A DNA stretch of 17,877 bases from Pseudomonadota bacterium (GTDB lineage: Bacteria > Desulfobacterota > Desulfobacteria > Desulfobacterales > ETH-SRB1): NCBI GenBank assembly GCA_018897415.1, contig JAHIKR010000246.1, forward strand, positions 1 through 17,877, given 5' to 3'. The position numbers and the translations under genes are program-made. Below are positions 1 through 7,066 of the stretch, piece after piece. Every line of letters begins with the position of its first letter. Within the stretch, counting starts at the first letter, position 1. The notes under the pieces were generated by a model. It saw only the letters and a program-made list of their open reading frames with translations, was not told where the DNA came from and made no database searches.

Positions 1-548
1 GAAAAGGATTGCCTGCCGTTCCCGATTGTACCGCCCATGCCCAGTTTAAACGACGGAAGCATCTTGGCTAAGAGCCCTCCTTTTCCCAGCACAACTCCAA
101 ACCGAAAAACAATTGTCCTGATATTTATTTCCCGGGCCCTAAAGGCTGCTTCTTCCCAATCTTTGACAATTTTTGCCAGATAATTGTTTGCAAAATTATA
201 ATCTGATTCGCCGTATCTACCCCTGTCGTCATAGATTCCAACAGCAGAGGCTGAAATAAATATTTTCGGCTTCCTCGACATTTGACCCATTGCTTCGACC
301 AATTTAATTGTGGTGTCAATACGGCTATTGTAAAGCTCCTTCTTATATTCCTCAGTCCATCGTTTTACGATATTTGCACCAGCCAGATTTACAATTACCC
401 CTGAGCCATCAATTTTTTTTGCCAGGTCTTTAGAACTAAGAGCCAAATCATCCCTGAGAATTGGAGTTACCTTCCAATCTTTTTCCAAAAAAACATTAGC
501 TAAATAGCTGCTTACAAAACCGGTCGCACCGGTCAAAGCAATTTGCAT
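1..548 (-). CDS. TIGR01777-family NAD(P)-binding epimerase, C-terminus off the window
   Basis: This is the first 182 residues of a short-chain dehydrogenase/reductase of the TIGR01777 (YfcH-like) sugar-nucleotide epimerase type; the rest lies beyond the left edge. The protein opens with MQIALTGATGFVSS, a Rossmann dinucleotide-binding loop. Further family signatures are VNLAGANI (about 52-59), the IFISASAVGIYDDRG stretch that corresponds to the conserved SASAVGYYGDRG of the family, a YLAKIVKDWEEAA helix, and IRTIVFRFGVVLGKGG, matching the usual 'R.GvVLg..GG'. The ATG at 548 is preceded at good distance by AAAAGG. The third glycine of the usual GxxGxxG is serine here. Members of this family are soluble cytoplasmic enzymes whose substrates are mostly unknown. 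The gene follows a 66-residue gene by 71 nt and has no evident link to the defence genes; it is probably chromosomal backbone. Confidence 0.85.
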   Translation of the reverse strand, partial: MQIALTGATGFVSSYLANVFLEKDWKVTPILRDDLALSSKDLAKKIDGSGVIVNLAGANIVKRWTEEYKKELYNSRIDTTIKLVEAMGQMSRKPKIFISASAVGIYDDRGRYGESDYNFANNYLAKIVKDWEEAAFRAREINIRTIVFRFGVVLGKGGLLAKMLPSFKLGMGGTIGNGRQSF

Positions 549-619
549 GGCTATGCCTTTTTCTAATGACTTTAATAATATTGTTCTAGGCTAAACCCCC
601 GATTACCATGTATCTGACC

Positions 620-820
620 TTATTCTGCTGAAATGATCTGAATACGTCCTTTAATCTGTTGAGCATCTTTTTTATCCGACAAATTAGGGTTCAAGGTAAG
701 CGCCAAATCCACAAAAGAGCAAAGCATCTCCATTCTTTCAGAAAGAGATAGAGATTTGAACCATCGTGTTTTGGCTTCGATTGTTTCCTCGTTGCGATCA
801 TGAGAAATTGCCTGACTCAT
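620..820 (-). CDS. 66-residue conserved-looking small protein, unknown function
   Basis: A short acidic, helix-rich protein beginning MSQAISHDRNEETIEAK. The core LSLSERMEMLCSFVDLAL looks like a real conserved amphipathic segment, and I have an impression of similar small proteins of unknown role in anaerobic Gram-negative genomes. The frame is open further upstream to 871, but the ATG at 820 is chosen because GGAGGCAGGAATT places a strong ribosome binding site directly before it. The gene begins 70 nt after the radical SAM gene stops and could be the last member of that transcript or an independent small gene, for example an antitoxin-like protein; nothing in the sequence decides this. No signal peptide, membrane segment or cysteine cluster is present. 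Confidence 0.6.
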   Translation of the reverse strand: MSQAISHDRNEETIEAKTRWFKSLSLSERMEMLCSFVDLALTLNPNLSDKKDAQQIKGRIQIISAE

Positions 821-890
821 AATTCCTGCCTCCGAGCTAATGACCTGATTATTCACAATCCAGAAGGTCAAAATCCTTATCTTTTCAGTT

Positions 891-2243
891 TCAACTAATT
901 ATATAATGGGTCAGCAATTGTTTGATTTTTCTGGAAGATGTCTTTGAATAAACCTGCTTTTGAACTTTATTATCCGAAATTAAAGTCATAAAAACATTTT
1001 TCTCATTCTCAGACAATTTTTCATAAGTACTTCGCCAGTCAAAGGCACCATTATTCTCATACTTTCTTCTATAAATGATGTACTCTTCCGGCATTAAAAC
1101 GATTTTCAGGAACTCTTCATAAGTAGATCCAAAGGCGGCTTCAAAAAATTCTCTTCTCGTGGTTACCAATCCTCTTGTTACCAAGAGAATACATTGAATG
1201 CCACGTATAAGCTTTTTATTCCAGTTTTTGCCAATATATTTCCGATCTTTTGCATCCAACGGTATGTACTTCATGGGAAAAGAATAGATTTGTGTGCCCA
1301 ATTCTTCGTTGAGAAGCACATTTATTCTTAACCTTTGATAAAAATCTTCCGGCGTATCAAGGTAGTTATAGAGAACATAATTAGAGAGATTTAAAAGACC
1401 ATGATCTCTTGCGAGTTTAATCTTCGAAATGTAAAGATCTTTATCAGCTATGTGGTCAAAAGCAATTCTCAAGGGTTTGATGGCTGTCTTTGCCAATAGT
1501 ACCATTTTTTCGGAAGTAAGATAATTAGCATCGGTACCCTGATTGAAATCAATGATGCGCATCCGTCCGTTCAATTTGGCACCTTTATGAAATCCTATAT
1601 CACAAATGTCATTAATAATCCTTTCAAACTGATTTGATGCAAGGACATTATTGTCCATCAGAATAAGGTTCTGTTTTTGGCCATATGTTTCATCTATTCC
1701 CATAATCTGCTTTTTTATAGGCACATAGTGAATAAATTCGGGTTCTATTTGATGAACTGCACAGAATGAACATCGATTAGGACAACCCCTTGTGGCGTAA
1801 GTCAAATAGGCATCTTTAAGTGCATAGTCATATTCAATTTCTTGTAGAATCTGATAATCGGGTATTAGATAATCAATATTACAGTGGTTCCCTTCATCGA
1901 GGATGCCAGGTTTATCAAGAAGGCCGCGGATAACCCGTACACCTGTTTCTTTTTCCAGGTCATCGCCGATAAGGGTTGCCATTACACCACCCACAAAAAC
2001 ATCTGAGGGAACACGCACAGATCTAATGTAATATCGGATAGTTTTTAGCGTGATGCTCCAATAAAAGGTAAATAATGTGCTTATATATATCCTGTTCCAC
2101 TTCTCTTTACGTATATTGGGGTCACACCCTTTTACAAATCGGACGTAATCGCCTTTTAACTTGTGATAAGTTGATATCTTCATCAACCCAAGTGGAGGAT
2201 ATTTATTTTTATAGGCAGGTTCTATTAAAAGAATTCGTCTCAT
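891..2243 (-). CDS. Radical SAM protein, last gene of the candidate defence operon
   Basis: A radical S-adenosylmethionine enzyme of about 450 residues. The iron-sulfur binding motif CPNRCSFC (CxxxCxxC, cysteines near 155, 159 and 162) sits in TRGCPNRCSFCAVH. The first 100 residues (RRILLIEPAYKNKYPPLGLM...) resemble the N-terminal part of B12-binding-type radical SAM proteins, although I do not see a convincing cobalamin DxHxxG motif. LILMDNNVLAS (about 194-204) and IDFNQGTDANYLT (about 232-244) fit the TIM-barrel core of that group. The CxxxCxxC context differs from viperins. A GTG lies one codon upstream, but the ATG at 2243 is preferred because AGGTAGGGA stands seven bases before it. It begins 17 nt after the 142-residue gene stops and so is probably cotranscribed with the operon. 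Substrate unknown; modification of nucleic acid or of a partner protein are both possible. Confidence 0.85.
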   Translation of the reverse strand: MRRILLIEPAYKNKYPPLGLMKISTYHKLKGDYVRFVKGCDPNIRKEKWNRIYISTLFTFYWSITLKTIRYYIRSVRVPSDVFVGGVMATLIGDDLEKETGVRVIRGLLDKPGILDEGNHCNIDYLIPDYQILQEIEYDYALKDAYLTYATRGCPNRCSFCAVHQIEPEFIHYVPIKKQIMGIDETYGQKQNLILMDNNVLASNQFERIINDICDIGFHKGAKLNGRMRIIDFNQGTDANYLTSEKMVLLAKTAIKPLRIAFDHIADKDLYISKIKLARDHGLLNLSNYVLYNYLDTPEDFYQRLRINVLLNEELGTQIYSFPMKYIPLDAKDRKYIGKNWNKKLIRGIQCILLVTRGLVTTRREFFEAAFGSTYEEFLKIVLMPEEYIIYRRKYENNGAFDWRSTYEKLSENEKNVFMTLISDNKVQKQVYSKTSSRKIKQLLTHYIIS

Positions 2244-2260
2244 CACAAAATCCCTACCTA

Positions 2261-2689
2261 TTACAATTGCTCATAAATAAAATGTAACAATGCCTTGGGA
2301 AGTTCTTTTGATATAGAAGAATCAAGTTTTAACCCTGAAGAACAATATTCGCTTAAAAAATCATCAAGGAGGATCTCCATTCCTGCATTGGCATATTTTT
2401 CCATTTCTGAAATGATTGTAGTGTCGTCTTTAATTGCCGATAAATCCATATTACTTTCTTCAAGCATCATTGCATAATAACAAGCATATTCTTCTGGTGT
2501 TATTGTTCGTGACCAAAAACGGTCTTCACCATTGCCCCCTAAGTTTTTCTTTTTTTTGGCTCTAAACCCTAAACAGGAACACAGGAAAAAAAGTTCATGC
2601 ATATCACCAACAGCAAAGTTTTTTAAGTCATTGTAAAGATTTCTATATTTCCTATCTGTTTTAACTCTAATATCGCCCGACATGTTCAT
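2261..2689 (-). CDS. 142-residue protein resembling Dnd-associated protein 4
   Basis: A small helical protein, MNMSGDIRVKTDRKYRNL..., with the segment MHELFFLCSCLGFRAKKKK near residues 29-47. That layout (basic lead, helix, 'aaaLGFr.gr' motif, then acidic helices) reminds me of the small family annotated as dnd system-associated protein 4; this is a recollection of pattern, not a search result. ATG at 2689 overlaps the stop of the DndD-like gene by one base (TAATG), with GGAGGAAAGCTA as ribosome binding site, so the two are probably translated together and may bind each other. It lacks the appearance of DndE. A partner or regulator of the ATPase is the most reasonable guess. Confidence 0.75.
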   Translation of the reverse strand: MNMSGDIRVKTDRKYRNLYNDLKNFAVGDMHELFFLCSCLGFRAKKKKNLGGNGEDRFWSRTITPEEYACYYAMMLEESNMDLSAIKDDTTIISEMEKYANAGMEILLDDFLSEYCSSGLKLDSSISKELPKALLHFIYEQL

Positions 2690-4740
2690 TAGCTTTCCTC
2701 CACACTATCGGATAGAATATATTGCGAATCAGCCACAACACGCTCTTTTATGATAGTAATACCAGGCCCATCACTTTGAAGAAGATAGAACTTTCCCCAT
2801 CGATTATTCTTTCTCAAGAGGGCGGCTTCCTGTTTGCGGAATTCCGTATCAGTGGCGAGTAAAATCCACTGTGCACAAAAACCCGGGACCATTTCTATAA
2901 GATTCTTTCTGTGTTCAAAGGAAAGTCGACTAAAGGGTGTATCCATAAACAGAGGCATCTCTAGAATTTTTCCGGATGCCGCAATATTTGCCAACGCCGC
3001 AATAAATGAAATCGACATGATTTGCCGTTGGCCCGCTGAAATATTAGCCAAGAATGGTTTCCCCCATCTATCCAAAATTTGAAGAGAATAATCGTCTTTG
3101 ACTAAAATGCTACGGAGGGTTTCACGACTTTCCTTATCAAGTAATTGTACAAAATATTTGTTGGCTTCGTCAGCAATCTTTAATTTTATCTCATCAGTGA
3201 ATTCATCGTAAACAGCCTGCAATGCATTGCAGGTATCTTCCGCCAGATGTGCGCGTTGGACTAACTCATTTTTTATATTTTCCTCTTTTTCCAAGACCTT
3301 GCGTTGTTCTGATAGCCTTTCATAATCGGACTCAAGAATGTCCAAATCGGCTTTTAAATTGATTCGTTTAGCTTCCAATTTAATTAGCTTTTCCTCAATG
3401 TTTTCTCTATGTTTTTCAAGATCAGCCGTGTCTTTACGTTCAGACGTTCCAATTTGATTGTTAAGGTTTTCAATTTTTGAACGAAGTTTTTCAATCTCGT
3501 TTTTACAATTGGCATACTTAAGAAGTAATGTTTCAACAGTACCGGAGATGTCGTCTCTATGGTTACGTATACCACTCAAATATCTCCACATATCTAACGC
3601 AGCGCTTTCTAAATCAGTGTCAGCGGATTTGTTTTTCCATAGAATGATCTGATTAAAAGATTCCGTTCCCGGCAAAATCTCCCGCGAACAAATACATCTT
3701 TTTTCTGTAAGGATTTTCTCTATCAGATCCTTTCTTATCTCTGAGGGGATCTCACCTTTTTGCTTTTTCTTATCTATAGAACCAAAAACATGGTCTATTG
3801 TTTTAAAAACAAGCATTAAAGAGGCTTTGCCCGTCCTCGTCTTCATCTCTGCTAAGAGATTTTTGGCCTGTTCTTCTTCATATTTTAGTTTCTCTTCGGT
3901 GCCCGTTCTCTCTTTAAGTAAGTGCAAGATTTCCTTGCATTCTTCGAGTTTTTTGTCTATTTGTTTTTTCTCAACATCTGCATGGTATTGTTCTTCTTCG
4001 GTTTGCCTTATTTGATCTTCTAATATGTCACGGCTCTCGTCCAATTCATTAAGTTGAAATATTACCCTTTTATATTCGTCTGTTGCCCTTTTACCGAGCT
4101 CAGTGTTTAATGTTTTCTTCAGTTTTTGTGTGGCTTTAATTGCTTTTTCGAGTGCATCGATATTGAGAAGATTTTTGATTCCTTTTGCTATCTCCCTTTT
4201 TTGCTCAACACTCGAAAGAGTCAAACGTTGTATCTTTTCACCGTCAAAGAGAAAATACTCTTTTACATTTCTGTCAAGGACGTCATTTATGATTCTTTTT
4301 ATTTCATCAGGATCATTGTAATTTTTGGTATTACCATCGCTTTGTATTCGAGAAAAGACAACTGGACCAAGTTGCTCCAACTGCTCATCTCCATCCAGTA
4401 TCCCTTGCAGGCTACGCTTTAACGAATAGCGTTCATTCTTGTGTCGAAAATGCAACTCCACATAAGATTCAACAGGTTCCCCATCAGATGTTGCCTCTTG
4501 CAAAACCGGTGAATTAACCAGATAAAGCTCCTTATGGGTAACACCCTCATCTTGAGACAGGCATCGCTCCCCATAAAGACAAAACATAATAGCCCTGAAT
4601 ATACCCGTCTTGCCCCGACCGTTCTCTCCAAAAATGATGGTCACATTTTTACCGCCCTCGTCAGCCTCAGAAGCAAATATAATTCGTTGAACACCGCGAA
4701 ACTGGCGAAAATTCTTCATAACGAGTTCATCAAGTATCAC
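2689..4740 (-). CDS. DndD-like SMC/Rad50-type ATPase
   Basis: A 683-residue ABC-type ATPase with split head and long coiled coil. The N-terminus MILDELVMKNFRQFRG leads to Walker A GENGRGKT (38-45). FLFDGEKIQRL (163-173) is a hallmark of DndD proteins. Residues roughly 195-305 and 405-500 are predicted coiled coil by their heptad-like K/E/L pattern, separated by a hinge region carrying CIC (349 and 351). The C-terminal head has signature ISAGQRQIMS (567-576), Walker B MPLFMDTPFSRL (595-606) and LLATD (627-631) in place of an H-loop. DndD is known as the ATPase of the phosphorothioation complex, but no dndC or dndE is seen here. The start is a GTG that overlaps the preceding 58-residue gene by four bases (GTGA) behind AGGAGG. 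Likely works with the helicase on phage or damaged DNA. Confidence 0.88.
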   Translation of the reverse strand: MILDELVMKNFRQFRGVQRIIFASEADEGGKNVTIIFGENGRGKTGIFRAIMFCLYGERCLSQDEGVTHKELYLVNSPVLQEATSDGEPVESYVELHFRHKNERYSLKRSLQGILDGDEQLEQLGPVVFSRIQSDGNTKNYNDPDEIKRIINDVLDRNVKEYFLFDGEKIQRLTLSSVEQKREIAKGIKNLLNIDALEKAIKATQKLKKTLNTELGKRATDEYKRVIFQLNELDESRDILEDQIRQTEEEQYHADVEKKQIDKKLEECKEILHLLKERTGTEEKLKYEEEQAKNLLAEMKTRTGKASLMLVFKTIDHVFGSIDKKKQKGEIPSEIRKDLIEKILTEKRCICSREILPGTESFNQIILWKNKSADTDLESAALDMWRYLSGIRNHRDDISGTVETLLLKYANCKNEIEKLRSKIENLNNQIGTSERKDTADLEKHRENIEEKLIKLEAKRINLKADLDILESDYERLSEQRKVLEKEENIKNELVQRAHLAEDTCNALQAVYDEFTDEIKLKIADEANKYFVQLLDKESRETLRSILVKDDYSLQILDRWGKPFLANISAGQRQIMSISFIAALANIAASGKILEMPLFMDTPFSRLSFEHRKNLIEMVPGFCAQWILLATDTEFRKQEAALLRKNNRWGKFYLLQSDGPGITIIKERVVADSQYILSDSVEES

Positions 4741-4913
4741 TCTTCACTCCTCCTATTCCTGATAATTTTTCGCACAACATTTTCCAGGTATTCCGTTACA
4801 GATGCCTCTGGCAGGCCTTTTTCAGATTTCTCTATCGCTTCCATTGCAAGCGTAACCACATCCGATGGAAAGGACTCCAACTTCTTTTTGATTAATTCGT
4901 TAATTTCGGACAT
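4737..4913 (-). CDS. 58-residue acidic/basic small protein inside the operon
   Basis: A tiny gene fitted exactly between helicase and ATPase: its ATG overlaps the helicase stop by one base (TGATG) and its TGA overlaps the GTG of the DndD-like gene by four. The product starts MSEINELIKKKLESFPSDVV, continues with TLAMEAIEKSEKGL and ends in the basic tail VRKIIRNRRSEE; it appears fully helical, with no cysteines and no membrane segment. The exact overlaps on both sides support a real, translated gene rather than a spacer. I do not recognise a family. It may be a subunit linking helicase and ATPase, or a regulatory peptide. It is short enough to be missed by ordinary gene callers. Confidence 0.7.
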   Translation of the reverse strand: MSEINELIKKKLESFPSDVVTLAMEAIEKSEKGLPEASVTEYLENVVRKIIRNRRSEE

Positions 4914-7066
4914 CACACCACCTCTTCCAGCTTGATAAAATCAAAGGATTTCTTTTCTTCTGAGATTTTCTTATACATATCCCAAGGTTTTTCATCAAAT
5001 AGGTTTAATAATTCATAATGGTCTAATAATTTCCACAATTTTGATCTCGCATGAAATTCATTTACGGCAGCAGATGAAAATTCAGCAAATCGTGGCATTT
5101 CCCGCCTTAGCAAGCTCGCATCAACATCTCTTCTTAACGGTATATATTCAGGCCTCGGCACAACAATAAAATCATATAAGATAGCCTTACGCTTACCTTT
5201 TGCTAAGCGAAGAATCCTGCCCCGCCGTTGTACAAATTCTTTTGGATTACTGGTACTCGCTAAGAAAAAAGCAATTCTTGTCGAAGGAACATCTACGCCT
5301 TCATCCAAGCATTTTATGGCAACAACAACTTGAATCTGGCCTGACGCAAACTGTTCAAGAATTTTCTGCCGTTCACTTAGAGGAACATAATGAACAAATT
5401 CGTGACATCTTAAGCCGAGATCAGCAATAGAGCGAAGCACCTTCTGATGTGTGCCTGGAGCACAATAAACGAGAATATGGCTCAATTCTTTATTATGTTC
5501 CTGTGCCTGTCGTTGCATTTCCTGCAGAAGGATTAACAATCTATCCAGTTTTTCTTCTGCTGACGCAATTAGTCGAGACCGTTCCAACAATAACTTCTTT
5601 AATCTTTCTTCAACATCCTTTTTGGCGTTATCCATCATCCTGGCAAGTTGAGTAATTTTGCTTGTCAATTCTTCATATAGACCCATTTCATATTGAGTCA
5701 AATGAATTAACTCCGGTTTGTATTCATAAGGCGTAAGATATTTACCGATTGCTTTTTCCAAGGGATATTCGAAACATACTGGCCCAAAATACGAGAAAAT
5801 AACCTCCGTGCCTTTATCATCGAACCATCGCCTTGGTGTTGCTGAAAGGCCCAACCGCATATTAGCATTGGGTATCATTGCCCGTTTCACAAAAGGCGCG
5901 CCAAGACCATGGCATTCATCGCCAATAATCATTGCAGATGCCGCTTTTAACCCGCTTGTTGCCTTTCTGAATTTTGGCATAGAAGCCGTTGCCTGAACAG
6001 CGAGTATGCAGATATGATCAAGAGCCCCTATATTAAAATCCTGAATCTTTGATCTCACTTCGATCTGCCAATTTTTATGTGCCCCGCTACATTTGATCGG
6101 ATAAAAACCAATTTCTTTGCAATTTTGCTCCCACTGTTCAAGCAAATGCAGATATGGCACCAGTATGACAAGAGCAAGTCTTCCGATTGTTTTATAGCAA
6201 TTGACTGCTGCCGCTAAAGATGTAAGGGTTTTACCTGTACCGGTTGCCATTTCAAACACACCCCGGCAATTGGCAGAAATCCATGCCTGAATGGCATCCT
6301 CCTGATATGGGTAAAGCTTTATATTGCAATTTGGCTCGCCGGAATTACTTATTATCTGTGCTGCTTTGGGGGAAAAAATTGAATATGGACGTGCGTCTGT
6401 TGTTCTCAGCCTAATAAACTTTTGCCGAATAGCCTCGGGAATTGTGTAAACCTTGAACTGTTGATTGCCGTTTTCCCACAGCTTAGTGAGTCTTTTCCAG
6501 TGCTGTTCAACAAAAGGCAAATGTCCATCATCCCAAGACTTGAAGACTGAAAAAGCCTCACCATTTAATGAGCCTTTAAGGGTATCATTAAAGGAACCAT
6601 GAATAGCAACAATATTGTCCTCATCATCTCTAAAAACACCTACCTTGTCATGATAATCACCCCGAGAATCCGCATCTCTCGCCACTGCAAATCTGAATTC
6701 AAGAATATTATCGGCAATCATCCATGCAAGCGCATTTAGCGTATCTCTCTCAAGCGCTGTGGCAATATTATCCAAATTCTTATCGAGGATGTTTCTTAGA
6801 AGGCGGTTACATTTTGCTTCTTCCCCTATCTGAAATGCCTGCCAATCTGATTTTTCCAGTATAGGTGAAAGAACAATCTGGGCTTTCCCTCCATTTTCAA
6901 TCAACTGAGATAATCCCTGTGCTGCTAATTTCAACCACCCCGACGTGAAAAAACCGACACCCCTGGAATATGAAGTGGAATTCTGGAGCAGAGGAACAAT
7001 TAGATCATGAATAAGATCATGTTCAGCGCTGTCATAAACTGGAAACAAATTGAGTAATTTAAGCAT
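4913..7066 (-). CDS. Superfamily 2 DEAD/DEAH-type helicase with N-terminal PLD nuclease domain
   Basis: The 717-residue protein has two parts. Residues 1-200 form a phospholipase-D-like nuclease domain: SRGVGFFTSGWLKLAAQGL (34-52), and the active-site set HDK (139-141) followed by IHGSFN (155-160), i.e. HxK...GSxN. Residues 250-640 form a helicase: Walker A ATGTGKT (274-280), IIGDECHG (380-387, DExH box), LGLSATP (405-411), VVVAIKCLDEGVDVP (580-594) and QRRGRILR (613-620). An amphipathic helical insertion lies at about 470-525. This architecture matches enzymes annotated as DNA phosphorothioation system restriction enzymes (TIGR04095-like), and also many phage-defence helicases. Its ATG sits inside the last codons of the 922-residue gene (8-nt overlap), implying coupled translation. 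Likely the DNA-translocating and cutting component of the operon. Confidence 0.9.
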   Translation of the reverse strand: MLKLLNLFPVYDSAEHDLIHDLIVPLLQNSTSYSRGVGFFTSGWLKLAAQGLSQLIENGGKAQIVLSPILEKSDWQAFQIGEEAKCNRLLRNILDKNLDNIATALERDTLNALAWMIADNILEFRFAVARDADSRGDYHDKVGVFRDDEDNIVAIHGSFNDTLKGSLNGEAFSVFKSWDDGHLPFVEQHWKRLTKLWENGNQQFKVYTIPEAIRQKFIRLRTTDARPYSIFSPKAAQIISNSGEPNCNIKLYPYQEDAIQAWISANCRGVFEMATGTGKTLTSLAAAVNCYKTIGRLALVILVPYLHLLEQWEQNCKEIGFYPIKCSGAHKNWQIEVRSKIQDFNIGALDHICILAVQATASMPKFRKATSGLKAASAMIIGDECHGLGAPFVKRAMIPNANMRLGLSATPRRWFDDKGTEVIFSYFGPVCFEYPLEKAIGKYLTPYEYKPELIHLTQYEMGLYEELTSKITQLARMMDNAKKDVEERLKKLLLERSRLIASAEEKLDRLLILLQEMQRQAQEHNKELSHILVYCAPGTHQKVLRSIADLGLRCHEFVHYVPLSERQKILEQFASGQIQVVVAIKCLDEGVDVPSTRIAFFLASTSNPKEFVQRRGRILRLAKGKRKAILYDFIVVPRPEYIPLRRDVDASLLRREMPRFAEFSSAAVNEFHARSKLWKLLDHYELLNLFDEKPWDMYKKISEEKKSFDFIKLEEVV

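Noticed and set aside
891..2243. Radical SAM gene as a prokaryotic viperin
   Set aside because: The cysteine motif context (GCPNRCSFCAVH) and the N-terminal and C-terminal parts do not resemble viperin, and no nucleotide kinase is adjacent.
4103..4422. Plus-strand open frames opposite the DndD-like gene
   Set aside because: They are low-complexity F/S/I-rich mirror translations of coiled-coil codons, have no motifs and no ribosome binding sites, and overlap a well-supported gene.
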